Below, one piece after another: positions 17,058 through 29,477 of a stretch of DNA of 64,000 nt. Source of the stretch: Cladocopium goreaui (lineage: Eukaryota; Sar; Dinophyceae; Suessiales; Symbiodiniaceae); the NCBI GenBank assembly GCA_947184155.2, contig CAMXCT020002057.1, positions 362,501 through 426,500 on the forward strand, written 5' to 3'. Under the pieces are notes generated by a model. It saw nothing but the letters and a program-made list of their open reading frames with translations. It was not told where the DNA came from and ran no database searches. Position 1 is the first letter of the stretch. Each line of letters opens with the position of its first letter. The position numbers and the translations under genes were made by a program.

Positions 17058-17114
17058 GTGTGCTATCGTCTGCTTAGATGCCTCAAAAGCAGACCTCCGG
17101 ATCCTGCACGAATT

Positions 17115-17590
17115 GCGGTGTCCCGGAGAGTGTTCTCCGGGGAGTTTATGCAGGTGAACAGGCATTTGCTGAATGATTTGATCTACCGTGTCCTTTGGAG
17201 CGATGAGATGCGTGTAAAGCTCATCGCCAACAACAGCAGCGTTCAGGGCATCGATTTGCCTCAAGATCTGAAGAATCTCTACAAGACCATCTGGGAGATG
17301 AAACTGCGTTTGGTCTTGGATTTGGCAGCAGACCGTGGAGCCTACATCAATCAGTCTCAGTCCTTGAACACCCACATGGTGAATGCCACCACTGCCAAGC
17401 TCTGATCGATGCATTTCCATAGCTGGGAACAAGGTCTGCGCACCAAAGCCGCAGCAAATGCCATCAAAATTCACTGTGGATGTGGATGCTTTGAGAAGCG
17501 GATTCAATCCCGACAGTACTCCGGCAACGGTGAACACCACCTTCACAGCCGCAAGCGCCGCAAGCGAAGCAAGCTCTGCGTCGAGATCTC
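17115..17590 (+). pseudogene. Ribonucleotide reductase large subunit, C-terminal fragment, broken
   Basis: The frame from about 17118 to 17402 matches the C-terminal part of class I ribonucleotide reductase R1: SRRVFSGEFMQVNRHLLNDL, then LIANNSS, the DLKNLYKTIWEM helix and AADRGAYINQSQSLN. At the place where the family continues L-T-S-M-H-F there is a TGA stop (17403-17405), followed in frame by MHFHSWEQGLRT. After that, about seven family residues (the GMYYLR segment) are missing and the frame shifts; KPQQMPSKFTVDVDAL continues in another frame from about 17446. The stop, the deletion and the lack of the N-terminal domains and the C-terminal cysteine pair argue for a dead copy. The matching part has no intron, which suggests a retrocopy. 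Whether the upstream part of the frame is coding is unclear. Confidence 0.8.
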
Positions 17591-17854
17591 TTGAGAAGTC
17601 GGTAATTCAATCTTGGCTGAGGGGCCTAAGTACACAGAATGACGTGAGGTTTCGGCCCGGGGTAAAGGCTGAAGCGTTCCATGGTTTAGTCAAGAGAAAC
17701 TTTCGTGACGGGGATGAGTTCCAGTGCCAAAATCCTGCATTGGAGTTTCATGGCAGTGCTGTATCACTGCCCTCCTTGGGCGTTGTACTGTGAGTGCTTA
17801 AACTGAAGACAATCGCGGGGATTGCAAAAAACATGACTAGAAGGAGAAGGGGAA

Positions 17855-19480
17855 TTGGGGCTGAAAGTTGACACCCCACATGTTACGTGGTTGATCAACT
17901 CAAGCGTGGGCCAAATGGGCCGGTCTACTCATGTGACATCTCAAGAGCAAGTCGTCTTATTTCTGCTTCTGTTGTATACAGAGTGGGGGCTGGCGAGGTC
18001 CCAGCTGTCACTGGCCCAGAAGATAGCAGATGGCAAGGAGCAGAAACGCTGCTGCAGGACACAACTGGTTAGGGAATGTCAGGGATGTGATGGGATGTGA
18101 AGCATGTCAATGCAACGGCAGTGATATTCCCAGACCGGAGTTTCCTCGGGAGGCAAGGTGGGGTCTTGACCAATGCTGTGAAAGCTTGGCCCATCCCAAA
18201 AAGCCTCGCTCAAGCCGATGAGTTCAAACAAAGGAACCTCCTGTCCAGGAGCGCTTTCATGCAGAACACCTTCTGGAACAAGGCTGCCTCTGAAACTAGC
18301 TTGTGACAACTATGGGATCTCCCATTTCGGATGATCTTAATGTAGCAGGTAGTCGTCTCATGTTGTTTCCTTTAGGAGTTGAAAGTATCAAACGTCAAAA
18401 GGCATCAAAAGGCTAGTTTCTGAAAGTGCGCCATCTACAGGATACGAGCAAGCGGCCCTGGCCAGACTGCGAAGAGCGATGCCGACCTGTCTTTGAGTTT
18501 CTTTGACCATCAACACCTGGTTTTTAAAATGAAACCTCCGAAACTAGGATTGGATCTGAAAAAGTCTCTGAACTTGAACTAAACCAAGTAATTAAACCAT
18601 CCTTTTTTATGACAGGTAGTTGGTTGGGCTCAGCAGCTCCCGGCAACAGAGGCAGGGCAGCCACCTTATAGTCTGTCACAGCTTCCTGCATTGTGAGGAT
18701 CTGTGCCAGGCAACATCCGTCCAGGAAGACGTTGCCCTGGCGCGGACTGCCATAGGTTCAGTCCTTGAGATGATGTGCCAATGGGTACAGAATGGTACAG
18801 AATGGTGCAGAGATATTCCATGGACCAAATTGATATTCCCACATAAAATTGAAAAACTGAGGTTGGGCATGTGCATGCCGCGCAGCTCCAATCCTGGACA
18901 GCGGCAGTGTCCAAATCTTAATCTGGCCACGGCCTTGTGCTTTGGCGGCCAGCAAGCTAGATAAGGAGCTCACCAAAGAACCACGGAATTAATTGAGCAG
19001 AATCTCCGGCAAAGCTGTTGTTCTAGCTGGCTGAAGAAGATATGCCTCCTATCTATCCCTTTCTGTTTTGTGGGTGTAAGAAAAAGCAACCACGTGAATC
19101 AAATGTGATGACCATTTGACCACCAAGCGAACACCATGAGAAACATGTATGTGATCGACTCAGGTGAGCTCAGATGTTCTCAAAGCGGCCCGGAAGGATA
19201 TGGACGAAGCAGAGGATTTGCACGAGATGACTGTGACATACTGTGACTCCTCCCACCTTGTTGGAAGCCTTTGGGGTCCGCGATGGTCCATGCTTTTTGA
19301 TGCTTCATGCCTTGGCAGCCTTCAGGAGCATTGTTCTTGGCTAGAATCACACAGCCATGCAGGCCGACTTCACCGAACCTGCACTGAAACATAGTGAAAA
19401 CTCAATAAGACTTACCGCATGCCTTGCACTTTTCTAAAATTGAGTGACTCGTGCCACGTGCCTCATTTGCTGACGTTCAC
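17855..19480 (+). other. Region with weak candidate exons, function unknown
   Basis: Open stretches at 17887-18072, 18097-18306 (a complete 69-codon frame, KAWPIPKSLAQADEFKQRNL in its middle), about 18640-18777 (EDVALARTAIGSVLEMM) and about 19177-19232 (DVLKAARKDMDEAEDLHEM, helical, after CAG). None is recognised and they may belong to one or more multi-exon genes. Sequence between them looks intronic. Confidence 0.22.
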
Positions 19481-19482
19481 AT

Positions 19483-19500
19483 ATATATATATATAATATT
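19483..19500. repeat. (AT)n microsatellite
   Basis: About nine AT dinucleotides in a row in non-coding DNA. Confidence 0.85.
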
Positions 19501-19741
19501 ACACACCCCTCATTTCCTGGTAAGATCTGTACCACATTGTTTGAGGTGCTCGGCTGCTGCGTGCAAAGATCCTGGTTGTCAATGATGATGACTTTGCAAA
19601 TGAAAGAGCCTCAATTTTGAGAGTTGCAAATGAGAGAGCAACAAAATGAGAAGGGAAAAGAGGAAACAGGGGTCTAAAGTCTAAAGTTTAGAAAATGCCT
19701 TTGCTTTCGCCGAGCACCACTTGGTAAATTGCTTCAGCTGG

Positions 19742-19754
19742 TTTTGGCTCAAAG
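19742..19754 (+). other. Probable relict spliced leader upstream of the secreted-protein gene
   Basis: TTTTGGCTCAA is identical to the 3' part of the dinoflagellate spliced leader (TTTTGGCTCAAG), followed by AG after one extra A, and preceded by AGC as in the leader. It lies 32 bases before the ATG at 19786. In dinoflagellates such relicts mark genes reinserted from trans-spliced mRNA. Confidence 0.6.
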
Positions 19755-19785
19755 TGCAGTACGGGTTCAACAATCCATAGGGACA

Positions 19786-22700
19786 ATGCATTGGGCGCTT
19801 GTATTTCTCCCATGGCTTTGTGCCGCCAGTTCGGGCAACATGAACGGCAAGTATAGCGTGGCAAGTGGAGATCGCCAGGACCATGAATGTGCCAGTTCTG
19901 GAGGCTTAAGCTGGAGCATAAACCAAAGTATTGCAGTTGCAACTTGAAACATGTATACAGCCTCTATACGCACCTTTACACATCACATGCCAATTGTCAG
20001 GATATAGTGTGTCTGTGTGTTATATATATAATAATAATAATATATATATATATGTATATATATATATAAATATGGATACGTCACATTTGTTTTGTGGCAG
20101 GACGTCAAGTTTAATGACGACTACGCTTCCAAGGGCCACGAGTTTTTCGATGTGTGGGCACCGGAGATTGCCACCCACTACGGTGAGGTTTTTTGGACCG
20201 ACCAGGGGAATCAACCGCTGCCTCCGGAGATCGTGAAGCGCTTTCAGGGCAAAGTCATTGCCATCACCGGCTACGAGATGGACCAAGTGATGGTGGATCC
20301 AGTGGGCCATCCTGGGGTGAACCCCAAGAAGGATGTCTCGGTACCTATAAACTGGGCATATAATCATCACTACATGGCCTTCATGACAGGTGTTCACTCC
20401 GAGTTGAGGAGAGTTGCAGCAGCACCTGGTGATCCAATGGCTCATGGAGCTGCAACCAAATGGATTGCCATTGATAAGCCATCAGCGGCGCAACGAAAAG
20501 ACACCTCCATCCCAACCTCCCAATTCTTTTCAGAAGGAAATGGCGGTGAGTCTCGGAAGTCATTCCATGGATACCCTGATGGATATGCCCAGCTCATTGA
20601 ATCGCCGAACATGTGGCACATTACTCCAATGCAAATCGATACTCGAAACCGCGACTGCGGAGTGAGCCCCGCAGACATCAATAACTGCACAAAGTTTGTA
20701 CCGGGGCCAGAACCAAAGCAGGCAAGGTATGGTTTGGGCACTCCTGCGGACACCAACTACAGTGGCATCTTGGAGTGCCCTTGCAATTCCAGATATGGGG
20801 GCGATCCCATGTTTTACCCCGAAGCCCAAACGAAGCTGATCGAGCATAAGTACACCTTGGGCTCTAATGTGTGCAAGCGTGGCGAGGGAGTGTCCAGTGC
20901 AGCCAGTTGCTTTGCTGGTGTTCAAACCTTGGGGATCAACGCTTCCCACTTTATCAACAAGAGTGTGTCAAAGCAACAGCTGCCACCGGGTTGTTCAATG
21001 ACAAGGCTTGCCAACGACACAGTGGTTGTGTACTTCAACAGTGGAGGGAAAGGAAATTGCAGTTCCTCCAGCAAGCGTTCTGGGGAGGGAAGTTCCAAGG
21101 TCGGAGTGAATGTGGCCATAGAACTTGATAGCAGTGGCATGTTCAAGATGTCTCCCGCTGGCCAGTATTGCAGTGAGAATCGTGCGAGCAAGATCACTTC
21201 CTTTGAAATGAAAAGCTCCACGCTGCAAGCTGCCCGGGAGGCCAGGGATCAGTGCCAGGAGTTTTGCTGGAAGACATCTGGATGCTGGGGTTGTAGCGTG
21301 GATTGCAGCTTGCCTGAACATATTCACGCTTGTTAGCAGTGTATAGCCTGTATAGCAGTGTGATTGTTTGATTGTTTCAGGTGATCCTCAAATCTCAATG
21401 CTTACCATTCGATGCAGCTTGTCTGTTATGACCACCATCCAACTGATCATAAGAAATCATACACAGCACCCAAGGTGAGAAGGTACCCTATGCGTATGGA
21501 GCACCCATCCAAGCTTGCCAGTGGAATGCCATCTCCTCTTGCGGGAAAGTCGAAAGCTGGACAGGCTCCATTGAAGGAGACATCAGTTTCTTGCTCCAAA
21601 CCCTTGCCATTTCTTTGACATTTCTTGTTTTTCCCCGTTCGTGTCGTGTCATGCCTTTAGCGTGCCTCGTGCTGCGTATTTGTGAGAATGTCACTAGTAA
21701 GTGTTGATGGCGCGACGATCTTACGATTGGAAACAGCTAATACAGTTTAACACAGTTTTGGAATTCTTGTCAATTCTTGTCTACAAATCCACCTCAGGTG
21801 AAAAGCAACCGCAGGGTGGAAAGGCCACCATTACCATGTCGGGTCCTGCCGACTCCTGGTTTGGTGCTGGATTCAACGCATCCGCAATGGCAGATAGCCC
21901 CTACACACTGGTAGTGAACCAAGATGGTGTGACAGAGAGGAAGATTGGCACTTGCGGATCTGAAGCAGAGCATTGTCCTGGCATCCAGCTGCCCTCCAGT
22001 GTCACCGTGTTGTCAAACTCCGTGGTTGGAGGTGTCCGAACAGTTGTTATGACCAGAGCTTTGGTCGGACTCTCCAAAGATCACTACAGTTTCAATCCGT
22101 TCTCGGATGAAACCATCATTTTCATCACAGCTGTGGGTTCCTCCCAAACCTTTGCATATCACCGTGCCCATGGACCATTGCAGTTGGCCCTTACCACAGT
22201 CGGCTCGGTTTCTTGCGTGTGTGATGCAGGCTTGACTGGACGGCTGTGTGAAGCGGGTGGTGTAAACTGCCACGAGTTCGTCAAGGATTGTGTCGCCTCT
22301 CCGGCGGGTGATTTGCTCTCGCAGATGAACCCAACTTGCAATGCACGACAGTACTCAGGTGGATTGAACTGCTGCCACCACAAGAGAATCATGCTGGATG
22401 CTGACCAAGAGATTCGACCCGAGCTGCTCCGCTATCACATGAAATTCCGCTTCTGGTTTCAAGAGTATCAACAGAAAGAAGTGAATGGCTATGGCAAGGC
22501 CTCCCATGCCAATTTGCCTCGCATTTACTACCAGACCGAAGCTCATGCTGGAGAATATGACATTCCTCCCGCATTTGCTAAGCCGGGCCACCCTGTGGTA
22601 GGCTACCCAGATTGGCCACTGAACAAACCGACGCCCGGTACCACTTGCACTGGAAATTGCCCTGATGGGCCTGACTGCGAATGTGTCCACACCATTACGC

Positions 22701-23663
22701 ACTTTGCCAGCCTCAATGACCATGTTTTTTCGTTCTGAAATCTGTTTCTTTTATTTTCTTAAAATTCATTTTCGTCTAATGTTTTGTCCGGTTTTTAGAG
22801 TCTTGGCATGTCTTGGCCACCTACAAAGCTTCCGATGCTGAGGTTCCACTGGACGGTCAGCAACATTCGCCTGATCTATGCAGGTGGACATTGCCATGCT
22901 CCCAGCTGTATTTCCATTGATCTCTACCACAACCTCACTGGAACGCCGCAGCTCCTTTGCCGCCAGTTGCCAAAGTATGGCCAAGGCAACTTCCCGAAGG
23001 ACCAGGGTGGATCGACGGAAGGATAGATGGATAGATGGATAGATCATGATAGACCTTTGAAAGGACTCAATCCTAGGAAGCGCGAAAAGGACCCTAGAAG
23101 GATCTAAAAGGTCTACAGGATTCTACTGCAGTATCAATTCTTGCATGTAACCTTGCCTATGACTTGCTACTCCTGGCAGTTAGCCTCACAATCTCATGGA
23201 AAGGACAAGTTCGATGAAGCTGGCTATGTGGCGCTCCCACCTTGCCTTTGGAGCGATGAGGATCCCAGCTTGGACAACAGCGTTTGGCTACCAAAGAACA
23301 CTCCTATGATCTCGGTCAAAAAGAACAAGAACACGCATTTGGGGCATTTTGGCATCTTGTTTGCAAGAAGATCAAGAAGGCCTTCCATTTTTCAATGCCC
23401 CTGAGAACTGTACTGCATTTCCAAACCTTTTCTCGAACGTGCTTGTGTGCTTGCTTGTGCTTGTTCGTCCGTGTCCGAGTCTTGCATGTGCTTGTTTGTG
23501 TCCTCAAGTCTTCGTTGGTGCAATTGTTACTTAGGGATAATTAGGGTATCTGTGCCTTAGGGTTTCTTCCAAGATCTTGCAAGTGTTCCAGTGACTAGGC
23601 GAAATGGCTTCATGGCAGATGCGTGGCGTGAACTTTCCGGCTGAACCTCCCACCTTCATTTAA
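19786..23663 (+). CDS. Secreted DOMON-type, Cys-rich protein, seven exons, 938 aa
   Basis: Exons 19786-19935, 20101-21297, 21483-21585, 21798-22723, 22799-23006, 23184-23351 and 23599-23663 sum to 2817 bases with phases that close exactly; all introns are GT-AG except the sixth, which is GC-AG. The protein starts MHWALVFLPWLCAASSG, a signal peptide. Exon 2 holds the conserved block with EIATHYGEVFWTDQGN, SVPINWAYNHHYM, FHGYPDGYAQLIESP and HITPMQIDTRNRDCG. Exon 4 carries a DOMON-like domain (TITMSGPADSWFGAGFNASA to FAYHRAHGPLQLAL) and an EGF-like turn (CVCDAGLTGRLCEAG). Exon 5 has NIRLIYAGGHCHAPSC, exon 6 FDEAGYVALPPCLW, exon 7 GEMASWQMRG. I know this block order from secreted proteins of dinoflagellates and other marine protists; DOMON domains bind haem or sugars, but the role here is unknown. 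Potential N-glycosylation sites and many cysteines fit an extracellular protein. Confidence 0.85.
20020..20071. repeat. (TA)n/(TAA)n microsatellite in intron 1
   Basis: Alternating TA and TAA tract just before the exon 2 acceptor of the secreted-protein gene. Confidence 0.85.
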
Positions 23664-26600
23664 GTCGGTGGACGTTTCCAGGTCTTCTTTAAACATCCTG
23701 ATGTCTAAAACAGGCCACAAGTGTTTGTATTTGAGCCCGAGATGCTTGAACTCTCGGCCACTGCCACTGGACATCTTTGTAGCCAGAGGCAAGACTCCTG
23801 GACCTTCCATTATTTGTGGGGAAAAGTTCCGAAATTGCCAGGGGACCGATGGAGCGGACACAACTGTCCAACTACCATAGATATCAAGAATGAACGTGAC
23901 CGAGGCTCACAAGCAACTCTTGGAAGCTCAGAAGCTTCTTCCAGAGGATAAGCGAGTCGGAGGACTCAGACTCCTACAACAACATGCAGCAACCATCAAC
24001 AACCATCAACATCCTGTTAAAAACCGCTACTTAATGGGTCGAAGTCCTTTGGACCGTGCATTATCATTTGACCAGTCTTTTTGATTCCAATGCCACTGTT
24101 GCCAGGTGCAGGAGGAGCTGAGAAAGGTAAAGATCGAGCTGAGTGACTCGATTTCAAGCATAAGTTAGCACGTTTGATTGTGGTTTTTGCTAGAAGCTGA
24201 CTCATCATGATAGTCTGTCAGAGATTCACCTTTCTCCAAGGAAAGGAAGAAGAGCAACAAAGTCGAGCAAAGGTGGGGAAGCAGAGTCTCAGAGAAGTCC
24301 AGTGAGCTGTGGGTTTGCAAGCTGCAACCTTTCTTCCATTTTCTTCCCTTTCTTTTCCCGGCCTTGTAAAATCATCTGTTGTCCATAAACCAGAGCCTCG
24401 CAAGCATGTGCCAGGTGGCTGAAATCAGAGATGGTCTGAAAAGGTGACCCGTTGCAAGATGCTGACTAACGTGTTTCGATATGTTTCGATATGTTTCGAT
24501 GACTTGCTGACGTCTTCTGTACGGATTCATTTCAATTCGTTTCATTGTAGCCAAGACAGTCGCGATGTTCCTGCAAAGATCTGCAAAGTGTGATGCAACT
24601 TGCAACCTTCAGGGCCCGGACTGACGGAGCAGAAGTGCTTCCTTTGCTCAGGCAGGAAGCCTGAGGGAACAATTCCTGAGCGAAGCATCGCACTGTCGAT
24701 TCTTTTTTAATGCTATGTGACATTGTGTGACTATGTCTGCTATGTTCTCTGTTTGTTCTGTCAGAGCGAAGATATGCGTCTCTTTTTTTCATGCAGAACC
24801 ATAGAACAGCACTCCTCAACTCACCGGACCAAAGACTAAAGAAAGCTGGACAAGAACAATCCAAGTACCTCAGGGAAAAGCTCTTGGAAGGAGTGTCCAT
24901 CTCCTCGCACAAAAATTCGGTTTCGATCATTTTTTGTGTTTGCAATTCTGCTTTAATTTCGCCAATTTGAAAGCATTTCTATTTATGTTTTTTTTTGCTT
25001 TCAGCCTTTCTTGGTATTATGGTATTGTGTAGTTTCCTTTAATGAGTCGTTTTTAGCATCTTTTAATTAGCGTTTACCTGTCTGTTTCAGCACTCCAGTT
25101 TTGACTCGATCCAAATGTGGAGTGCTGGTGGTGAGACCTCCGATTATGGTCTTGAGTGTGCCTGGACCTCCAAAAAAAACAGTACTAGGACTTGACCAAG
25201 CCCAACCATTGGATTCTTCTAGCACTTTGTACTTTTCTTCTAGTACATTTTGTCTGGCACTTCTTCAGCCAGTTTCCTGTCAGATTCACATGGGAGTCCC
25301 TTAGCAGCCTTAGCGTGTTCCAGCAATGCATAAAGCGACACCTCTTGAGGATTCCGGGAAATGATCCAAAACTTGATGTCCAGGGCCTTCGAAAAATACG
25401 CAACTCTTTCACACAACTTTGTCACGCACAGCACTTTGGCACAATCTGTATTCCATATTATTTTTCCTTCCCCTTCCCATCTCATTTTCAAATATGTTTT
25501 GTGCTTATTGGAAGAAATTGACATGTGGGGTTATCTGGTCCTTTAAGTTGATGAAACTCAAGCTGCCAACGCCAACAGGCAGCTCTCCGAGACTCGATGC
25601 TCCTGGGAGACTGTGATGGACAGCCATGTCAACGTTCTCTGAATGTCTCTGTTGTTCTTTGAGATATTTGTTAAAAGATGCTACTACTTGTACGTCCTTG
25701 ATGCCTCGGGCATGTACGTGCAGTGGGCTCGTTTGATATGGTGAAGAAACTGTGCAATGATGCAATGCTATGCTGCCGCAATTGCACAACTTTCAAGGAG
25801 ACTCGTATCGGCGTCGAACTCAAGAGCTGTCAGGCAGGGTGTTTGACCATTGGTTGTAGGAAACAGACAGTAGTTCCTGACAATCTCTGGGCGCAGCAAA
25901 TGCTTCTTTCCGGCAGCTCGTTTTTCGGTCCCCCTGAAACATAAGACTGGCAAGAGGGAACACAACCAGCTCAAGGGATCGTTGCTCTGCATGAAACAGT
26001 GGTGACTTGGCTTTGCATTGTTTGAGTGTCACATTCTGCAAGAACCAAGTCTTGCAGGATTGTGGTGAGGAAGCCAAGCAGCCACGCACTTAATCCTTGC
26101 AACAGTGCAGAGTTTATGCCATTGTCAGGTATTTTCAGCTACCAGAGACGGGAATCTACTGCCGCTTGCAGATGTGAAAACGCTTGACATTGAAGTGCTT
26201 TGCCATATTTGGCCATATTTTGCCATAGTCAACCATGATATCTCCTATATCTCAGCCTTTCTCCGCAGGCTCTGCCAGGAAATCTTGGCCAGGATGAAGG
26301 ACGAGTCGAAAGAGTGCCTGGATGCATTGGTGGAGGTGGGACAAGGTGTTATATGCGAGCACTTCGTGGCTAGCGAAAATATTGACAAGAGATAGTTTTA
26401 AGGGTGACATGAACATAGATGATGAACTTTAGATTTCTGACATAAGATTCAGATTGGGTGTCCCATGAGTGTCCTCGTTTCTTGATCTTCAACCGTAGCC
26501 GGAGATGTAGAGTATCACCGGACTTTATCCTTCAAGGCAATAGTGACACCTTCCTAAACCTTCTAAAACCATACAACATTTTTTGAACTACATTTTTTAC

Positions 26601-29477
26601 ACTCTTGCTGGAATCATACAAGGCTCTGAGACACACGTAGTATCGGATATTGGAATCATTGCAACATCGCTCTTGGAACGTCCAAGGCAGCGCCCCATGT
26701 GGGACTCATAGGCTTGGCTCATCTTGGCTCATCTTGGCTTAGCCTCTGTGCTCTGAGTTTGAAGTGATGGAAGGGGTGTCAATTCTTCCACGAGATCATG
26801 AACATTCAAGAACATTCAAGAACTCTTGGAATAATATGATATAGTTTATAGTTCAATTAATTATTACATTCATTATATTCATAGTTGGGGAAGGTTTGGT
26901 ACAATCAGTAGAAAGAATTGACAGCTCCCTGCCACTGCATATGCTCTGACGTGCACGCTGCTGAGTGCAACGCATGTCACAGCAGGTAGAGTAGGTAATG
27001 TCAGCTTGGGCATCGTGGAGACTGAAGACTTGATCCGGAAACAACTCTTCTGATGGGAGTGGAGATAGCTAGTTTTGCCATGTTTTGCCCAAGTTGGCGG
27101 TCAAATACCAGCGTGCAACCATTGCATTGGAAAAAGGGTGCTTCCAAGGGCATACAAACACCACACATTCTGAATGGTTCGGAACATCTCTGGCACAGTT
27201 TCTTCCACTCTGCACACCCTTACCCTGTTTCTGTGCTCCGCAGTTGGAAAATGCACACCTGATATGACGCCCGATGGCGTTGACCTCTCGGACCAGGAGT
27301 ACTTGAAGAGGTCCTTTCATGGTGGCAACATGTGGCAACATGCGGCAACATGTGTCAACATGCCAATAAGACAGATCAATGCCTCCTGTTATCACCATGT
27401 GATAGCATCGTTGCATATCGTTGCATATCGTTGCATATCGTTGCATCTCGTTGCATATCGTTGCCTTGTTTGGCAGGTTTGGGACTGTGGCGGTTTTTCT
27501 CTTCTTGAATGAGATAGAGGCCAGACAGCACCCACAACTTCTGAACAATGCTTGATGTTTTGGAACTGGTGCAGCGCAAACCACCTGATTGGAGACATTT
27601 GGAAACGCAAGCAAACAAACTCCATGCTTGACGTTGTGGCTACTATCTGTCTCTTAATTCTTTGGCACATGCCTTTAGTGGAGGTGCATCATTTGTTTCT
27701 TTTTTGTTTTTCTGGCACTCCAACATTCTGCACCCTTATTCAGACGAGCCATGAGGCTGCAGATCTTTGCTTCCCAAGACTTGGACTTGAGGTGCGCCGG
27801 AAAAATCATTTCCTACCGGGACAATATGGATTAATCATCCGATGATTATTCTGTTCCTGTATTTTCAGCTTTTGCAACGTTCCCATGAAGTGAGAGAGAT
27901 TGAGAGAGAGAGAGAGAGAGTCAATTGGGTTTGGTACCGCACGAGGGTATCTCGTTTGGATGTTGAGTTTAGTTCTTGACTTTGGGGAGATCAAATTTGA
28001 TCGCAAATAATAAAAATTGAGGATACAACAGGAATCTCAGCTTCTGTGCCTGTCCCTTCCTGGCTGTGCTGGCAGATCGCATCCTGCACAGCCTGCGCTG
28101 TGGTGCATCCTGACCTGCTTTGGGAGGAAAACTGTTCACAGAGTTGGAAAGCTTGCCATGATTTATTGGTTTATATAGGCAATTTTTGTGTTTTCGGATT
28201 TGTCCAAAAAATGGGGGAGTCGCAAAATTGACCATGTCACTAAAGGAAATGATGATCAAACATGGGATTTTTGGGGAACCCCATTCTCAGACAAACCCTT
28301 TCTGACATTTTGACCGATTGATCTCTCAATGAATTCCACTTGCTTGCGTTTTGGTGTCCGCGTGCATGTTTTGATGTCACCTTTGACTTTGGCAGGTGTG
28401 GTCGACCACTTCGCCGTCATTCCCAGGTGTGCTTCGACATAAGGCGGTTGGGCTCAAGTTCCACTTTCTGATCTCCAAGTTATATTCAAAGATGATCAAA
28501 GATGCATAGGCTGTGCCCCCAAGAATTCCAATAACCTCGTGTGGCTCATTTGATGCCTCGATCATCCTCGATCCCAAGGCATCACATCCCATCGATTCCC
28601 CTTTCTTTTGTTTTTTGCAGCGGTTCAGGCACAACCTCCTCGCTCCGGGACAAGGCTTGGTGCTGGTGCAGCAGCTGAAGGTTTCGGACATTGAGTTGAT
28701 GCAGGATCGCAGCCATGGGCGTCTTCAGGGATGTGCAAGTCCGGGAGTAAAAAGATCTTCTTGCAGTTTTGTGGCATGTTGAAACAACATGGAACCAAAC
28801 TTTGGTGATCATCCTTTGCGTTGCGACCATGCCCTGCTTGATACTGCTTGATTCAGATCTGACAAATAAGAAATAATGATAATCATGCGGAAAGAAGCAA
28901 TGCACGGATACATTGTGGGTGTTACTCGTACTTTCAATCACTGATTTACTGGTAGCATCTGATAGCTATGTACAGCCGCACCTGTGCAAGAAACAAAGGA
29001 CTCAAGTCGTGCAACAAAAGAAGCGTGTGCTTCCTTTTAGTGGATAGAATGGGATAGAGGGTCATGCCATGTGCCAGTCAAACAGATCCTTGTAAACACG
29101 TGAGACATTTTCGGTGCACGGGATCTCATGGAGCCTGGGTGATTTGAGCCACGGCCTTGAGACTTGGACCATCTTGGACCATTGGAGACCTGAGAGCCAT
29201 TTGTTTTTCAGTTGAAAAAAGAGTTCCATAGAGTTCCTTTGTTTTGAGGTGTGATGGACAGCCGAAACAGCCGAAGGTGATGTCTGAAATTGGCCCTGTG
29301 AAGGGCTCAGCTGAGATTTCCAGAACTGTCTTTTGTCCACCTTGGTAGTCCTCTGTAGTTCTTGAAACGAGAACTTGGCCATCCATCCTCAGATCAAGGA
29401 TGTCTCGGATGGGACTAAAGAAACCGCCCTGGAAACACAGCCATGGCCCAAGCCAAGATATGTCCCATCACTCAGAG
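23664..29477 (+). other. Series of candidate exons, largely helical; gene model not resolved
   Basis: Short open stretches after AG acceptors, all on the + strand: about 23890-23955 (VTEAHKQLLEAQKLLPEDKR), about 24113-24165 (VQEELRKVKIELSDSISS), about 24235-24300 (Gln/Glu-rich), 24797-24918 (SPDQRLKKAGQEQSKYLREK), about 25548-25610 (ANANRQLSETRCSWETV), about 25775-25840, about 26269-26390 (LCQEILARMKDESKECLDAL), 27241-27320 (TPDGVDLSDQEYLKRSFHG), 28397-28495 (SPSFPGVLRHKAVGLKFHF) and 28620-28728 (QGLVLVQQLKVSDIELMQDR). Several are amphipathic and coiled-coil-like. They may form one long gene or several. No family recognised. The sequence between them is intron-like, with 10-11 bp tandem duplications and a (GA)n tract near 27896-27920. 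Confidence 0.35.
27896..27920. repeat. (GA)n microsatellite
   Basis: GAGAGAG tract interrupted once by TT. Confidence 0.8.
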
